64,000 nucleotides of DNA from Thecamonas trahens ATCC 50062 (Eukaryota; Apusozoa; Apusomonadida; Apusomonadidae), in NCBI RefSeq assembly GCF_000142905.1, contig NW_013657676.1, positions 168,021-232,020 on the forward strand. The letters run 5' to 3'. The notes below the pieces were generated by a model, which had not been told where the DNA came from, ran no database searches, and saw only the letters and a program-made list of their open reading frames with translations. Within the stretch, counting starts at the first letter, position 1. The number at the start of each line of letters is the position of its first letter. Below, in pieces: positions 50,601-60,070 of this stretch. A program made the position numbers and the translations under genes.

Positions 50601-53600
50601 TGCCGGCCCGACTCGCGTGAACCCGGCATTGCAGCTGTAGCTCGCCACATCTCCCGTCACCCCGGTCGTCAGTGAGACCGCGCCGTGGTTCGGCGCCACA
50701 AGGCCGGGCGTGCACGACAGCGCATTGCACACCGGATCCGATCCGGTCCAGCTTCCGTCGGCCTGACACGTCCGCGTGCTCGAGCCCGACAGACTGTACC
50801 CCACATTGCAGGCGTAGCTCTGCGACTCGCCTGTCGATCCAATCGTCCCGCTCACCGTGCCAAACGCCGGTGCGCTCAGTGCCGGTGTGCAGCTTCCGCC
50901 AACACACGCCTGGTCGAGCGGCGCCGACCAGCTCCCGTTGTTGAAGCACGTGATCGACGACATCCCGCTGAGCGTGAATCCGGGCGAGCACGAGAACGAC
51001 ACAACCGTGCCTGACACATTGGCGGCCGTTGAGATCGCCCCATTTGCAGGCGCGCTCACCGCAGGACACGTCACTGGCGTCACACATGCCGGCGGGCCAA
51101 GCAGCCCAGGTGCGCACGTCACGCAGTTTGCTGCGTCGCCGGAACACGTGGCACATGCCGGTGCACAGCTCGCGCACGACCACGACAGATCGCTCCATGC
51201 CTGCGACGACTGGCACGTCCGCGACGCTGGCCCGACCAGAAAGTACCCGTCGTTACACGATGCGCTCCCGCACACGTCGTCCACCTTGCGGTCGCACGGT
51301 GCACCAGACAGCGCCCCGTTGACTGGCGCAGACAGCGCGGGACACCACGGATCGACCTTGGACACACACTCATCGCCGATTGTGTACCCGCCCACACACG
51401 TGTTGCAGTTGGTCGGCTGCCCCGCCTCGCACGTCGCGCAGTTGCCCGAGCACTGTGTGCAAATCGGCATCGAGCCCGACCAGCTCCCATCGCTCTGGCA
51501 CGTCCGGCTAGTTGAGCCCACAAGCGTGAACCCACCGTTGCACGAGAACGCCGCACTTCCACCCACCGTCCGCACCAGCGAGTCAAGCGTCCCGTCCACC
51601 GGTGCCGCCTGGCTCGGACAAAAGTCCGGAATCGCATCGCACGACTGGTCGTTCGTCCCGGTCCACGCCTGGCTCACCGAGCACGTCCGCGACGCCGTCC
51701 CGCTCAGCGAATAGCCCGAGTTGCAGCCAAACGTCACCACATCACTCGTGCTCCCGGTGTATCCGGGCGTCGCATAGCCGTTGGCAATCGGCGCAAGCAC
51801 CGGGCACGGCAGCGGTTGGCATGTCGGCGCTGTCGAGCTCCACACCTGGTTCACCTGACACGTCCGCGACACCACCCCCGACAGCGAGTATCCCGAGTTG
51901 CACGAGTACGTCGCCACGTCCTCGACCTTGCCACCCGTCGTGATCGAGACTCCGCCGTTGGTCGGCACCGTCAGCGTCGGGCACGGCAGCGGATTGCACA
52001 CCTGGTTGGCGAGGCCAGACCAGCTTCCGCTCGTCTGGCACGTCCGGCTTGCGTCGCCCGTCAGCGAGAACCCGGCCTCACAGGAAAACGTTGACGTCTG
52101 TCCGGTCACGCCCGTCGTCGATGACACAGACCCTCGCGACGGCGGCGAGAGCGTCGGCGAGCACGCCGCCGGTACACACGACGGGTCCGATCCAGTCCAC
52201 GCCTGGTTCGCCTGGCACGTCCGCGACGGCGAGCCTGAGAGTGTATAGCCCTGGTTGCACGAGTACGTGCAAGTGTCGTCGGTGCTGCCTGTGGTGCACG
52301 AGACTGCGCCGTTGGTGGGATGCGTCAGATCAGGCGAGCACGCGCCGGCCGCGCACACCTGGTCGTTGAGGTTTGACCACGCGCCAGTCGACTGGCACGT
52401 CCGTGTGGACGAGCCCGAGAGGGTAAAGCCCGAGTTGCACGAGAACGTGATCATGTCGCCGGTGTTGCCCGTCGCTGAGGAGACGGCTCCGTTGGCGGGT
52501 GAGGACTGTGGCGGCGAGCACGGGTTCGGGTTGCACACTTGATCGTTCGAGTTGGACCAGGTGCCGTCGGTGAGGCACGTCCGCGACGGCGATCCGACGA
52601 GCGTGTAGCCTGCGTTGCAAGAAAAGGTCGACGTGTCGCCAGTGCTGCCGATCGTAGATGAGACGATGCCGTTGGTCGGCGCGACCAGGCTTGGCGAACA
52701 CGGATTCGGGGTGCAGACCTGGCCAGGAGAGTTGGACCATGTGCCGGAGCTGAGGCATGTCCGCGACGACGAACCGCCGGTGAGGGTAAAGCCGGGGTTG
52801 CACACAGCAGTACTGGTGTCGAGGCGGTAGCCAGAGGCTGATGGCGACCAGACACCGTTAGAGAAGGAGGCAAGCGTCGGGCAGCGGATGTAGTAGTACC
52901 AGTTGAAGGAGAAGCCCTGGCCGATGGTGCGGCCATCTGTGACAAACTTGACGTGGGCAGCGGAGGACGATGTGAGATAGGGCGACCCTGTTGGGATGGT
53001 GGTGCCAGCATGCTGTCTCAGGAGCGGCCCGTAGTCATCGACAGCGTCATAGATCCATACAAAGTCGTAGCCAGCCTCGGTGTTGAACGAGGTAAAGTCG
53101 AGGACTATGAGGCCAGCGGCAGCAAAGTTGAACGTCCACGAGCAACTCTGTAGATTGGTGTAAGCATTGTTGACAAAGGGGGCGACGGTGCCGGCCACGC
53201 CGGACGAGACCACCACTGCACCGTCACATGACGAGCATGTGGGGAAGGGCGAGGAGACCGTGAAGCCGGTGCTCTGGTAGAGATGGCTGTTGGCGGCGTC
53301 GAAAAAGTACGAAGTGGTGAGGGCGGTGGAGAAGGGCGAGGACAGGATGGCATCGGGCACAAAGCCGTAGTTGTGAGCAAGTGGATAACCTGAGGTGAGA
53401 CCGGTCACCTCGTGGAACTCGTACATGAGCGAGCCTTTGTACACATAGATCAGGTCGCCCGACCAGCGCTCGATGGCGTCGATGTAGTTGGGCAGCTCCG
53501 AGTTGAAGCCAAAGTCGATGGTCTTGGGGTAACCAGCATCGACGCCAACACTGCTCGAGTAGCGCCAGTACTGGGTGCCCTTGAAAAGTAGAACTTGGAG

Positions 53601-53914
53601 TTCGAGGTGTACGCCACAGCAGCGTCAAGATCGTTGGGAACGCCTGGGAAGCCGGAGCTAATGCTTTGCGGCATCGACAAGGTAATCCGCCGCAGGTCGC
53701 CGCGGTACTGCCAGAACTGTGAGCCACGAAAGATGAACTGTGTGTTCTCCACTGTCGACGTCGGGTTGCCCTTGAGTGCTGCATCATAAGGATACGGAAT
53801 GCCGCAAAGGTACAGTGGTTCGCCAGTAGGCGCGTCGGCTGCCAATACGCTGACATTGCCGAGTGCGACCATGAGCGCGGCGATTGCACATGCCACATGC
53901 ACGAGCCAAGACAT
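47604..53914 (-). CDS. Large receptor: hemopexin-like, CUB, 14 sushi, filamin-like repeats, multi-pass module
   Basis: About 2104 residues. Signal peptide from Met 53914 (MSWLVHVACAIAALMVAL). Hemopexin-like repeats ~35-190 (QFIFRGSQFWQYRGD; LIYVYKGSLMYEF). CUB ~225-335 (SCSWTFNFAAAGLIVLDFTS). Fourteen sushi/CCP modules ~345-1245 of the form C-P-x-APxNG...YSCNxGYxLxGxxxRTCxxxxxWS, with two furin-like Cys inserts after modules 8 and 9. Two filamin-like folds follow (~1250-1455), then GCC2/GCC3 cysteines (~1460-1590), then a TRP-like module of about eight helices (GFNTLQILAVYGDLELGWPV; LNMDLTSPECTV), shared with the receptor at 31.7-35.1 kb. The frame breaks in an A4 run (plus 53584-53587); one extra base gives FYFFKGTQYWRY, a hemopexin-like repeat. 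Ligand unknown; sushi and CUB imply binding or adhesion. Confidence 0.85.
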
Positions 53915-55198
53915 GATCAATGGGTAACGCACCTCAGGATAGACACTGAGTAAGCTAGATCTCCTTCAATTAGCAGCACACACTTCCAGCTGCTTGCGTT
54001 AGGTCAAGTCGACGGGGTGCGTGAGTCGCTGGAGTGCTTGGAGGGAGGTGGTGGCGGGGGAGGTGAATATTGGACAGACAGATTTTTTTCCCGTCGTGGC
54101 ACCACCACCACGGCTCCACCACCCCCACCACCACCAACGAGGCGCGAAAAAGGTACTTCGGCCCAGCAACAGCTCGATGCTCCACGTCGTTCTTGGACAG
54201 CAAGAACTGGGCTCGCTCCACTCTCTGCGCCTCTCCATCACACCCAGCCCCATGCCTACCGCGCGGAGGGGCATCCAATTTGACAGCGTGGAATCTCTGC
54301 CGAACGTTGGTTGTGCGGCACAGAATTGGCTCTTGGCATTGACGACAGGGCAGGGAGCATGTCGAGGTTGTGATGGAGGATTTGGCGGGGATGCAGATAA
54401 TGGCGGAGGGGAACAGAGGAGGCACAGAGGAGGGAGAGGGAAGGGGGAGGGAGAAGGGGGATGGCAGGGAGTGGGTTCGGATCTGTTGTTGGCCATGGAA
54501 ATCGGTTTGAGATTGTTCACTTTTGGTTGGAGGGCAGCAACGGGATGGATACACGGCCGTAGCATGTAATAGATGGCCTTATCAGAGTAGTTAAGGAGTC
54601 TATTGCGTAGCACTCGTGCCATGCAAGCTCTGTATGTAGCACTGTCTGGAGGGAGAGGGGAGGAAGTGATGCACAAGTTGCATCAGATGGCTGTCCGCTA
54701 CGAAAAAACATGATCACCCAAATGCCTCTTTGCCACTCGACCACCATGGCACACCTGCAGGTATCGTCTGCATCACATCCCAGGTAAATATGAATGAGTC
54801 CTCCTTCAGCAGCAGCTGAAGGTAGTGGGGGAAGTCAACAAGCCGCTTCTCCTTGCACTGATGCTCGGTTGCGATGGACGGATCGAGCCAGGAGTCAATG
54901 ACGCCTGGAGCCGTACGTATGCAAGCAGACCATTCGCGCGGCTGTGATGACGCTCGCTCCCAGCTTGAAACCTCGCATCCATCGATGCCGAATAGACAGT
55001 GCAAGGTACAGCATCACTAACAGGCCTGAAGCTAGCCACAAAGACATACCATCGCTGCGTGTGATCTCCGCCACCTTGCACATCGCGCCCTTTTCTACCG
55101 ACCGACGGTTAGCGGACTGTTGTTTGCGATGCCACGTTCCATCGCTCACACACGCGCCCTCCCCCCCCCATCACCTCACCCTACCCTTTGTCAGGCAC
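53915..55198. promoter_or_regulatory. Long divergent intergenic region, no gene recognised
   Basis: 1284 bp between the large receptor (-) and the ankyrin-like gene (+), clearly less GC-rich than the coding DNA, especially 54500-55140. It includes a G/A-rich tract (54370-54470) and CCACC/CACCACCA-type tracts (54100-54135). Several 80-220 codon frames exist on the minus strand but look like low-complexity Ser/Pro/Trp sequence without domains. A remnant of an element or a non-coding transcript cannot be excluded; no inverted ends or target duplication were seen. Confidence 0.5.
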
Positions 55199-56476
55199 AT
55201 GGCGTACCAGTGGCCGTCTGACTCGGGCTCGGACAGTGAGTCAAGTTACGACGACTCGTCGGCACCCGAGGCGCTGGAGACGGAGGAGCTGACGGCGGAG
55301 CAGGCGGCGCAGCTGGCGTTGGCGGCGGCGGTGTCGGAGGGCCAGACCGGGAAGGCACTGGCGGATGCGGTGGAAGCGGTGCCGCAGCCGCCGGGCGTCA
55401 ACTATGCGATTCTTCTTCCGCCGCTGCCCGAGGCCGACGAGTTGTATGCGAGAGGTCACGCGGTGATGGCGACGCCGCTGGGAGCGGCTGCGCGTGAGGC
55501 TGCGCTCGAGACGCTCGCAGCCCTGCTGGCGGCCGGCGCCGACGATCTGGCGGTCGATGGCGTGCGCCCGGCGCTTGTGTGGGCAGCGTGGGCCCGATCC
55601 AAGCCCACTGTGGAAGCTCTGCTTGCGGCTGCTGGCGATCGGTACCCGCGCGAGGTGCTGGGCGAGGCTGCGTGCGCGGCGGTGCGTGTGGCGGCGACCG
55701 AGGTGCTCGCGTTGCTTGCACAGCGGCTGGCGGCGACGGCCGGCCCGGCACTGGTGCCGTCCAAGGCGTGCGGGATGTGCGACAGGGCAGCAGCTGATGT
55801 TGTTGTCTTTGCGCTTCGCCGCGGTCAGATCGAGGCTGCGCGCCAGGTGGTTGCTGCTGCGGCGCGGGCAGGACATGGAGCGGCGGCGACGTCGCTCTAC
55901 GAGCTGGCGCTCATGGTGCCTGGCGGGTCCAAGGTGGCGGCATCTGTGGTGACCAAGCTCTTTCTCTCGTACGGGGTGTATGCGGCGGGAGTATGCACGC
56001 GTGTGCAGGGCGACTCGCCGCTCAATATTGCCTTTCTTGCCAACGACGCGGCGCTGCTGACGGCGCTGCTCGACGCCGGCGCTGCGCCCGCCATTGGGCT
56101 TGCGCTCCTCCCGTCCGACTTTCGGACGGCCGAGCAGCGCGACGAGGTCATGGCGCTCATCGAGAGCACGCCGCCCTCAACGCGCCAGGCGGTGCTTGGC
56201 GACCGGCTCGAATACTCTGAGTTTATGGTGGCTGCGGGCAACATGTGCCAGGCGGCGGTCAACGCGCAGGCGATCGGCTGGCGGCCCGAGACGCACTGCG
56301 CGTTTCCGCGGGCTGTCCGCGAGGCCATTGCCACCGTGCTTGTTCTTGCGCGGGCGACCAAGGGTGCGGGCGGGCGGTTCGTGTACGTGTACAAGGACGC
56401 CGGCTTTGCGCAGCTCCCAACCGAGCTGCTGTTCACCATCTTTAACTTTGTGGCGCACGAGTGGCCGCAGGGCTAG
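55199..56476 (+). CDS. Ankyrin-like protein with C-terminal F-box/SOCS-like helix
   Basis: 425 residues from ATG 55199. Acidic Ser-rich start (SDSGSDSESSYDDSS), then helical repeats with ankyrin character (ALLAAGADDLAVDGVRPALV; GDSPLNIAFLANDAALLTALL, 'DAGAAPAIGLALL'). The end, FAQLPTELLFTIFNFVAHEW, resembles the LPxELxxxI helix of F-box or SOCS-box motifs, which would link it to a cullin ubiquitin ligase (inference). The ATG is preceded by CCCTTTGTCAG, possibly a 5'UTR intron acceptor. Its stop is 11 bp from the stop of the convergent M16 peptidase. Confidence 0.65.
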   Translation: MAYQWPSDSGSDSESSYDDSSAPEALETEELTAEQAAQLALAAAVSEGQTGKALADAVEAVPQPPGVNYAILLPPLPEADELYARGHAVMATPLGAAAREAALETLAALLAAGADDLAVDGVRPALVWAAWARSKPTVEALLAAAGDRYPREVLGEAACAAVRVAATEVLALLAQRLAATAGPALVPSKACGMCDRAAADVVVFALRRGQIEAARQVVAAAARAGHGAAATSLYELALMVPGGSKVAASVVTKLFLSYGVYAAGVCTRVQGDSPLNIAFLANDAALLTALLDAGAAPAIGLALLPSDFRTAEQRDEVMALIESTPPSTRQAVLGDRLEYSEFMVAAGNMCQAAVNAQAIGWRPETHCAFPRAVREAIATVLVLARATKGAGGRFVYVYKDAGFAQLPTELLFTIFNFVAHEWPQG

Positions 56477-56487
56477 TTAGGCGACAC

Positions 56488-59400
56488 CTACGAGTCGTCG
56501 TCGCTCGAGCCTGAGTCTGAGCCCGAGTCCGAGCCCGAGTAGGCCGAGGCGTGGCCGTTTTCGCTCGCGAGCATGGCGTTCCAGGCGTCGTCTGGGTGAT
56601 CAAGCTCTGTTACGTGTGGCACAATGAACCATGTGGGAAGCTTGTCGCTCGCTGGGGCGAGGGTAGCAGCGGCCCTGAAGGCGAGCGGGTCGTCGATGAC
56701 AATGTACGGCTTGCCCGTGGCCGGATCGACGCCGGGCGGCGGCGGCGGACCGACCGACGAGGCGGCGGCGTGGACGCGGACCGAGAGCTTGCGACGGAGC
56801 GGCGACGCCGGGTCGAGGACCTTGGTGGCAAAGGCGAGGAGCGAGGAGCGGGTAATGGCGGCGAGATGAGCGACTTCGACGTGCGGACGGTCAAAGAGAT
56901 ACTCGAGCGAGGAGAGCTCGCCCCAGACGCGGGCGCCTGCAGCGACGAGCGAAGTCTTCTTCTTGAGAGTGAGGGCGGCGAGCGAAGCGAGATTTGTCTC
57001 GAGCTCGTCTTGCGTCAGGTTGGGCAGGACGTTGCCAAGAAAGTCAGCAAGGAAGGCCTCGATGGCGGCGTCGACCTCGGGCGCCGAGGCGGCAGAGCCC
57101 TGAACCGAGAAGCGGAGGCGCGAGACGCGGCCGGCGCCCGAGACACCGACGCTCACGGTGTAGCCAAGCTGCTGTTCTGTCCGCAGCTTGGTGAAGAACC
57201 GCTCGTCGAGGAGCTGGACAAGGAGGTCGACAAATGCGTTGGCCTCTTGCGATTGAACGCTGACCTCATAGACGTTCATGACCGCTGACTGGATGTTGAC
57301 CGGGTCGGGCGACAGCCGCTCGAGGACCCAGGGGCCCGCCGGGCCTGCAGCGAGAAGCGGCGAGCGGAAGGCTGGGAAGCACGAGCGCGGCAGCGGGACA
57401 AAGTTGTCGAGAAGGCTCGCGATGCGGGCCGACTCGGTCCGGGCCCGCGAGGCGGTAAAGTTGCCGTGGACGTAGAGAGTGGCGGCAGCCGACGAGGTGC
57501 GGACGCTGGTGACAAAGGCGGCAAACGAGTCGTAGGTCAGCGAAGCAAGGGCGCGCCGGTACTCGGTAATCTCCCACTTGAAGCTCGAAATGGCAATGTC
57601 GTGAAGGTTGCGGGCGAGCGGGAGTGGCTCGCCTAGGCCGGCGTTGGCCAGCGAGCGGCCGATGATTTCGCGGAACATGACGAAGCGGCCCTTGGAGAGC
57701 TCCTCGTTCGCAATGGCCTCGACGAGGACCGAGAGCAGGTCAAAGAGCTTGTGCGAGTAGCCCGAGACGCTGACGGCGATGCCCTCGGTGACGTGCGATA
57801 GCGAGAAGGAGAGGCCGGCCACGGATGCCGGGTACACAATGCTGATGAGCGCGTCGGCAAGGAGCGCCATCCACAGCCGCATACACACGGCGGCGTGCGG
57901 CGAAATGGTGGCGAGAGGGAGGCGAAGGCGGAGCTTGATGAGGCCCTTGGGAACACGGAACTCGGTATCGGTCTTGTGCCACACCTCCCATCCGGTGCGC
58001 CACACAAGGAGGCTCGGCGGCGCGGTGTCGAGGACCTCGCCAGACTCTGCGGCAGCGAGGATGGGCGGGAGCGGGTCGGCGGGAGTGGGGAGTGGGCGAG
58101 CGGGAGGAGGGAGCGGCGGCGGCGACGCCTCGGGCTCGCACAGTGCAAAGTCCGTGGCAATAAACGCGTTCGGCTGAGGGAGGGCGAGGTCCCACGAGGC
58201 TGCGGCATCGACGGCCGAGGCCGAGGCCCACGAGGCGACAACGTCGGGCGCGGCGGTGGGGAGCGAGATGGCGGCGTAGTCGACGTCGTACCACGGCTCG
58301 TGAGAGGCGAGCGGGGCGGCAAAGACAGCCGGCCAGGCAGCGGAGGCGTTGGGGCCGTAGGCGGCCGGCAAGTCCTTGGCCTTGCAGAGAATGATCGAGT
58401 TTTCGGGAATGAGGGCGTCGAGGAGAGTGGCGAGGCCGTCCGGGTCAAACGCCGGTGCGTACTCGTAGGGGCCAGAGATAACGGCGTCGATGGGGAGCTC
58501 GTGCATGGCCTCGGCAAGCGAGCGGACCCACTTGACGGCACGGACTTCGGACTTGTGGGCAAACTGAGTGGCGTCAAGCGAGACCTTTTCGTCCCAGATC
58601 CAGGACGGGAGCGGATGGGCGTGGCGGAGGAGGGCAAGGTAGGCGTAGAGGGCGGCGACGACGTCAAAGACGTGAGCAAAGCCGAGCGAGGTCAGCTCCA
58701 TCTCGACCGAGAAGAAGCAAAAGTCTGCCGTCTCGGTGTCGACGCCAGCGGAGAGCGACTTGAGCCAGCCGCGGGCAGAAAGGGCGGCGTAGATCGAGCC
58801 CTCGCCCTCGTGGCCGACGAGGTGGCCGATGAGCTCATGCGGCTTGGTGTCGTTGAGGCCGCGGACGGACGGCCACTGCCAAATGACTTCGAGCGTGTAC
58901 ATCGACTTGAGCGTGGCGACGGAGAGCAGCAGCGGGCGCTGGTGCTGAGGCGCGTCCGGGGCGAGGAGGGCCGGGTCGAAGCGCGGTGGCGGAGTGTGCA
59001 TGTTAGGGACGTCGGCAAAGGAGGCGGCAATGGCGTCGACAAGAACCGGCAGCGGCTCAGCGCCGTAGACGACGAGGCGCATGAGGTTGGCCGAGTACCA
59101 CTTGGCGTGAAAAGCCATGAGCTCGGCGCGAACGTCAACGCCTGTGGCGGCCGGCACCTCCTCGAGTGAGACGACGTTGCCGCAGTCAAAGGCCGAGTAC
59201 GGGTGGGTCGAACCGGTGCAGGCCTTGACGACTTGGACGGCACGGATGTCGTCGTCGACGTACTCCTCGTTGAACTCTTCGTCGATGGCGTGGAGCTCGC
59301 GGGCGGTGGCCGAGGCCGAGAACTTGGGCGCGACAAAGAACTGGGCAAAGACGTCGAGGACCTCGATCATGTGGTCGGCGTCGACACCAAAGTAGTACTC

Positions 59401-59781
59401 GGTATTCTCGCGGGAGGTCGAGGCGTTCTCCTCGCCGGCGCGCGAGGCGACAAGCCCGGCGTAGTACGACTCGTCGGGGTACTTTGCGGTGCCGAGGAAC
59501 AGCATGTGCTCGCAAAAGTGGGCGAGACCTGGGACGGCCTGGGGGTCAGAAAAGTAGCCCACGTTGACATTCATCGCCGCCGCGCCCATCTTGGTCCCAG
59601 GCCGCGAGACAGCGATGACTTGCAGCCCGTTGCTCAGCTCAAACGCAGCATACTCGCCCTTGTCCGCTGGGAATGTCCGCGGAGTGACCAGCGGCGTGGC
59701 TCCCGGGATCCGGCTCGCCGGGTGCTCCTCCGGCCCCTTGGCCACGCCCAGCAGCCTTCTCGGGGGCAGTGAGTCTGCCAT
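56488..59781 (-). CDS. IDE: Insulin-degrading-enzyme-type M16 metallopeptidase
   Basis: 1097 residues from Met 59781 (MADSLPPRRLLG), close to human IDE (1019). The inverted zinc motif is HFCEH (~86-90) in GLAHFCEHMLFLGTAKYPDE, the distal ligand Glu in ELHAIDEEF (~155-165). Also FELSNGLQVIAVS at the start of the first domain and the tail-half EQQLGYTVSVGVSG segment (IDE has EQLGYIV). Four M16 domains are expected, only the first catalytic. Enzyme: cytosolic/peroxisomal zinc peptidase degrading small peptides in an enclosed chamber. The C-terminus adds an acidic Ser-Asp-Gly repeat tail not in animal IDE, which has a peroxisomal signal instead. Its upstream region now carries a hAT insertion 167 bp from the start. 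Confidence 0.95.
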   Translation of the reverse strand: MADSLPPRRLLGVAKGPEEHPASRIPGATPLVTPRTFPADKGEYAAFELSNGLQVIAVSRPGTKMGAAAMNVNVGYFSDPQAVPGLAHFCEHMLFLGTAKYPDESYYAGLVASRAGEENASTSRENTEYYFGVDADHMIEVLDVFAQFFVAPKFSASATARELHAIDEEFNEEYVDDDIRAVQVVKACTGSTHPYSAFDCGNVVSLEEVPAATGVDVRAELMAFHAKWYSANLMRLVVYGAEPLPVLVDAIAASFADVPNMHTPPPRFDPALLAPDAPQHQRPLLLSVATLKSMYTLEVIWQWPSVRGLNDTKPHELIGHLVGHEGEGSIYAALSARGWLKSLSAGVDTETADFCFFSVEMELTSLGFAHVFDVVAALYAYLALLRHAHPLPSWIWDEKVSLDATQFAHKSEVRAVKWVRSLAEAMHELPIDAVISGPYEYAPAFDPDGLATLLDALIPENSIILCKAKDLPAAYGPNASAAWPAVFAAPLASHEPWYDVDYAAISLPTAAPDVVASWASASAVDAAASWDLALPQPNAFIATDFALCEPEASPPPLPPPARPLPTPADPLPPILAAAESGEVLDTAPPSLLVWRTGWEVWHKTDTEFRVPKGLIKLRLRLPLATISPHAAVCMRLWMALLADALISIVYPASVAGLSFSLSHVTEGIAVSVSGYSHKLFDLLSVLVEAIANEELSKGRFVMFREIIGRSLANAGLGEPLPLARNLHDIAISSFKWEITEYRRALASLTYDSFAAFVTSVRTSSAAATLYVHGNFTASRARTESARIASLLDNFVPLPRSCFPAFRSPLLAAGPAGPWVLERLSPDPVNIQSAVMNVYEVSVQSQEANAFVDLLVQLLDERFFTKLRTEQQLGYTVSVGVSGAGRVSRLRFSVQGSAASAPEVDAAIEAFLADFLGNVLPNLTQDELETNLASLAALTLKKKTSLVAAGARVWGELSSLEYLFDRPHVEVAHLAAITRSSLLAFATKVLDPASPLRRKLSVRVHAAASSVGPPPPPGVDPATGKPYIVIDDPLAFRAAATLAPASDKLPTWFIVPHVTELDHPDDAWNAMLASENGHASAYSGSDSGSDSGSSDDDS

Positions 59782-59854
59782 GTGTGTAGGGTGGTGAGGG
59801 GTGTTGCGCGGTGTTTCTTTTTCTTTCCTTCTTTCTCTCTCTCTCTCTCTTTGT

Positions 59855-59889
59855 GTGTGGTGGTGGTGGTGGTGGTGGTGGTGGTGGTG
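59855..59889 (-). repeat. (CCA)n repeat in the M16 peptidase leader
   Basis: TGG-type triplet repeat on plus (CCA in the gene's sense), followed towards the ATG by a GA-rich run, all within ~110 bp upstream of the M16 start. Confidence 0.85.
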
Positions 59890-59940
59890 CGGTGCTCGAG
59901 TGTTGGTCAATGTGTGATGGGGCAGTGGCGTCGAGCACCA

Positions 59941-59948
59941 TCCGCAGC
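59941..59948. other. Left 8-bp target-site duplication of the hAT element
   Basis: TCCGCAGC, identical to 62693-62700. An 8-bp duplication is the hAT superfamily hallmark. Confidence 0.92.
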
Positions 59949-59964
59949 CAGTGTACGGAACGAC
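59949..59964 (+). repeat. Left terminal inverted repeat of hAT
   Basis: CAGTGTACGGAACGAC; mismatches its partner at positions 6 and 15. Confidence 0.9.
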
Positions 59965-60070
59965 GATAGTCATAGTCATTCGTAGTCAAAAGATTTAGTC
60001 ATTAGTTAGTCAGTCAAACGTCAATGACTAAGATGGTGATCAAGACGGAGACACCCCTCTCACACGCAGC

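Noticed and set aside
53999-54676. 226-codon minus frame in the long intergenic island
   Set aside because: No domain, runs of Pro and Trp from simple sequence; treated as non-coding.
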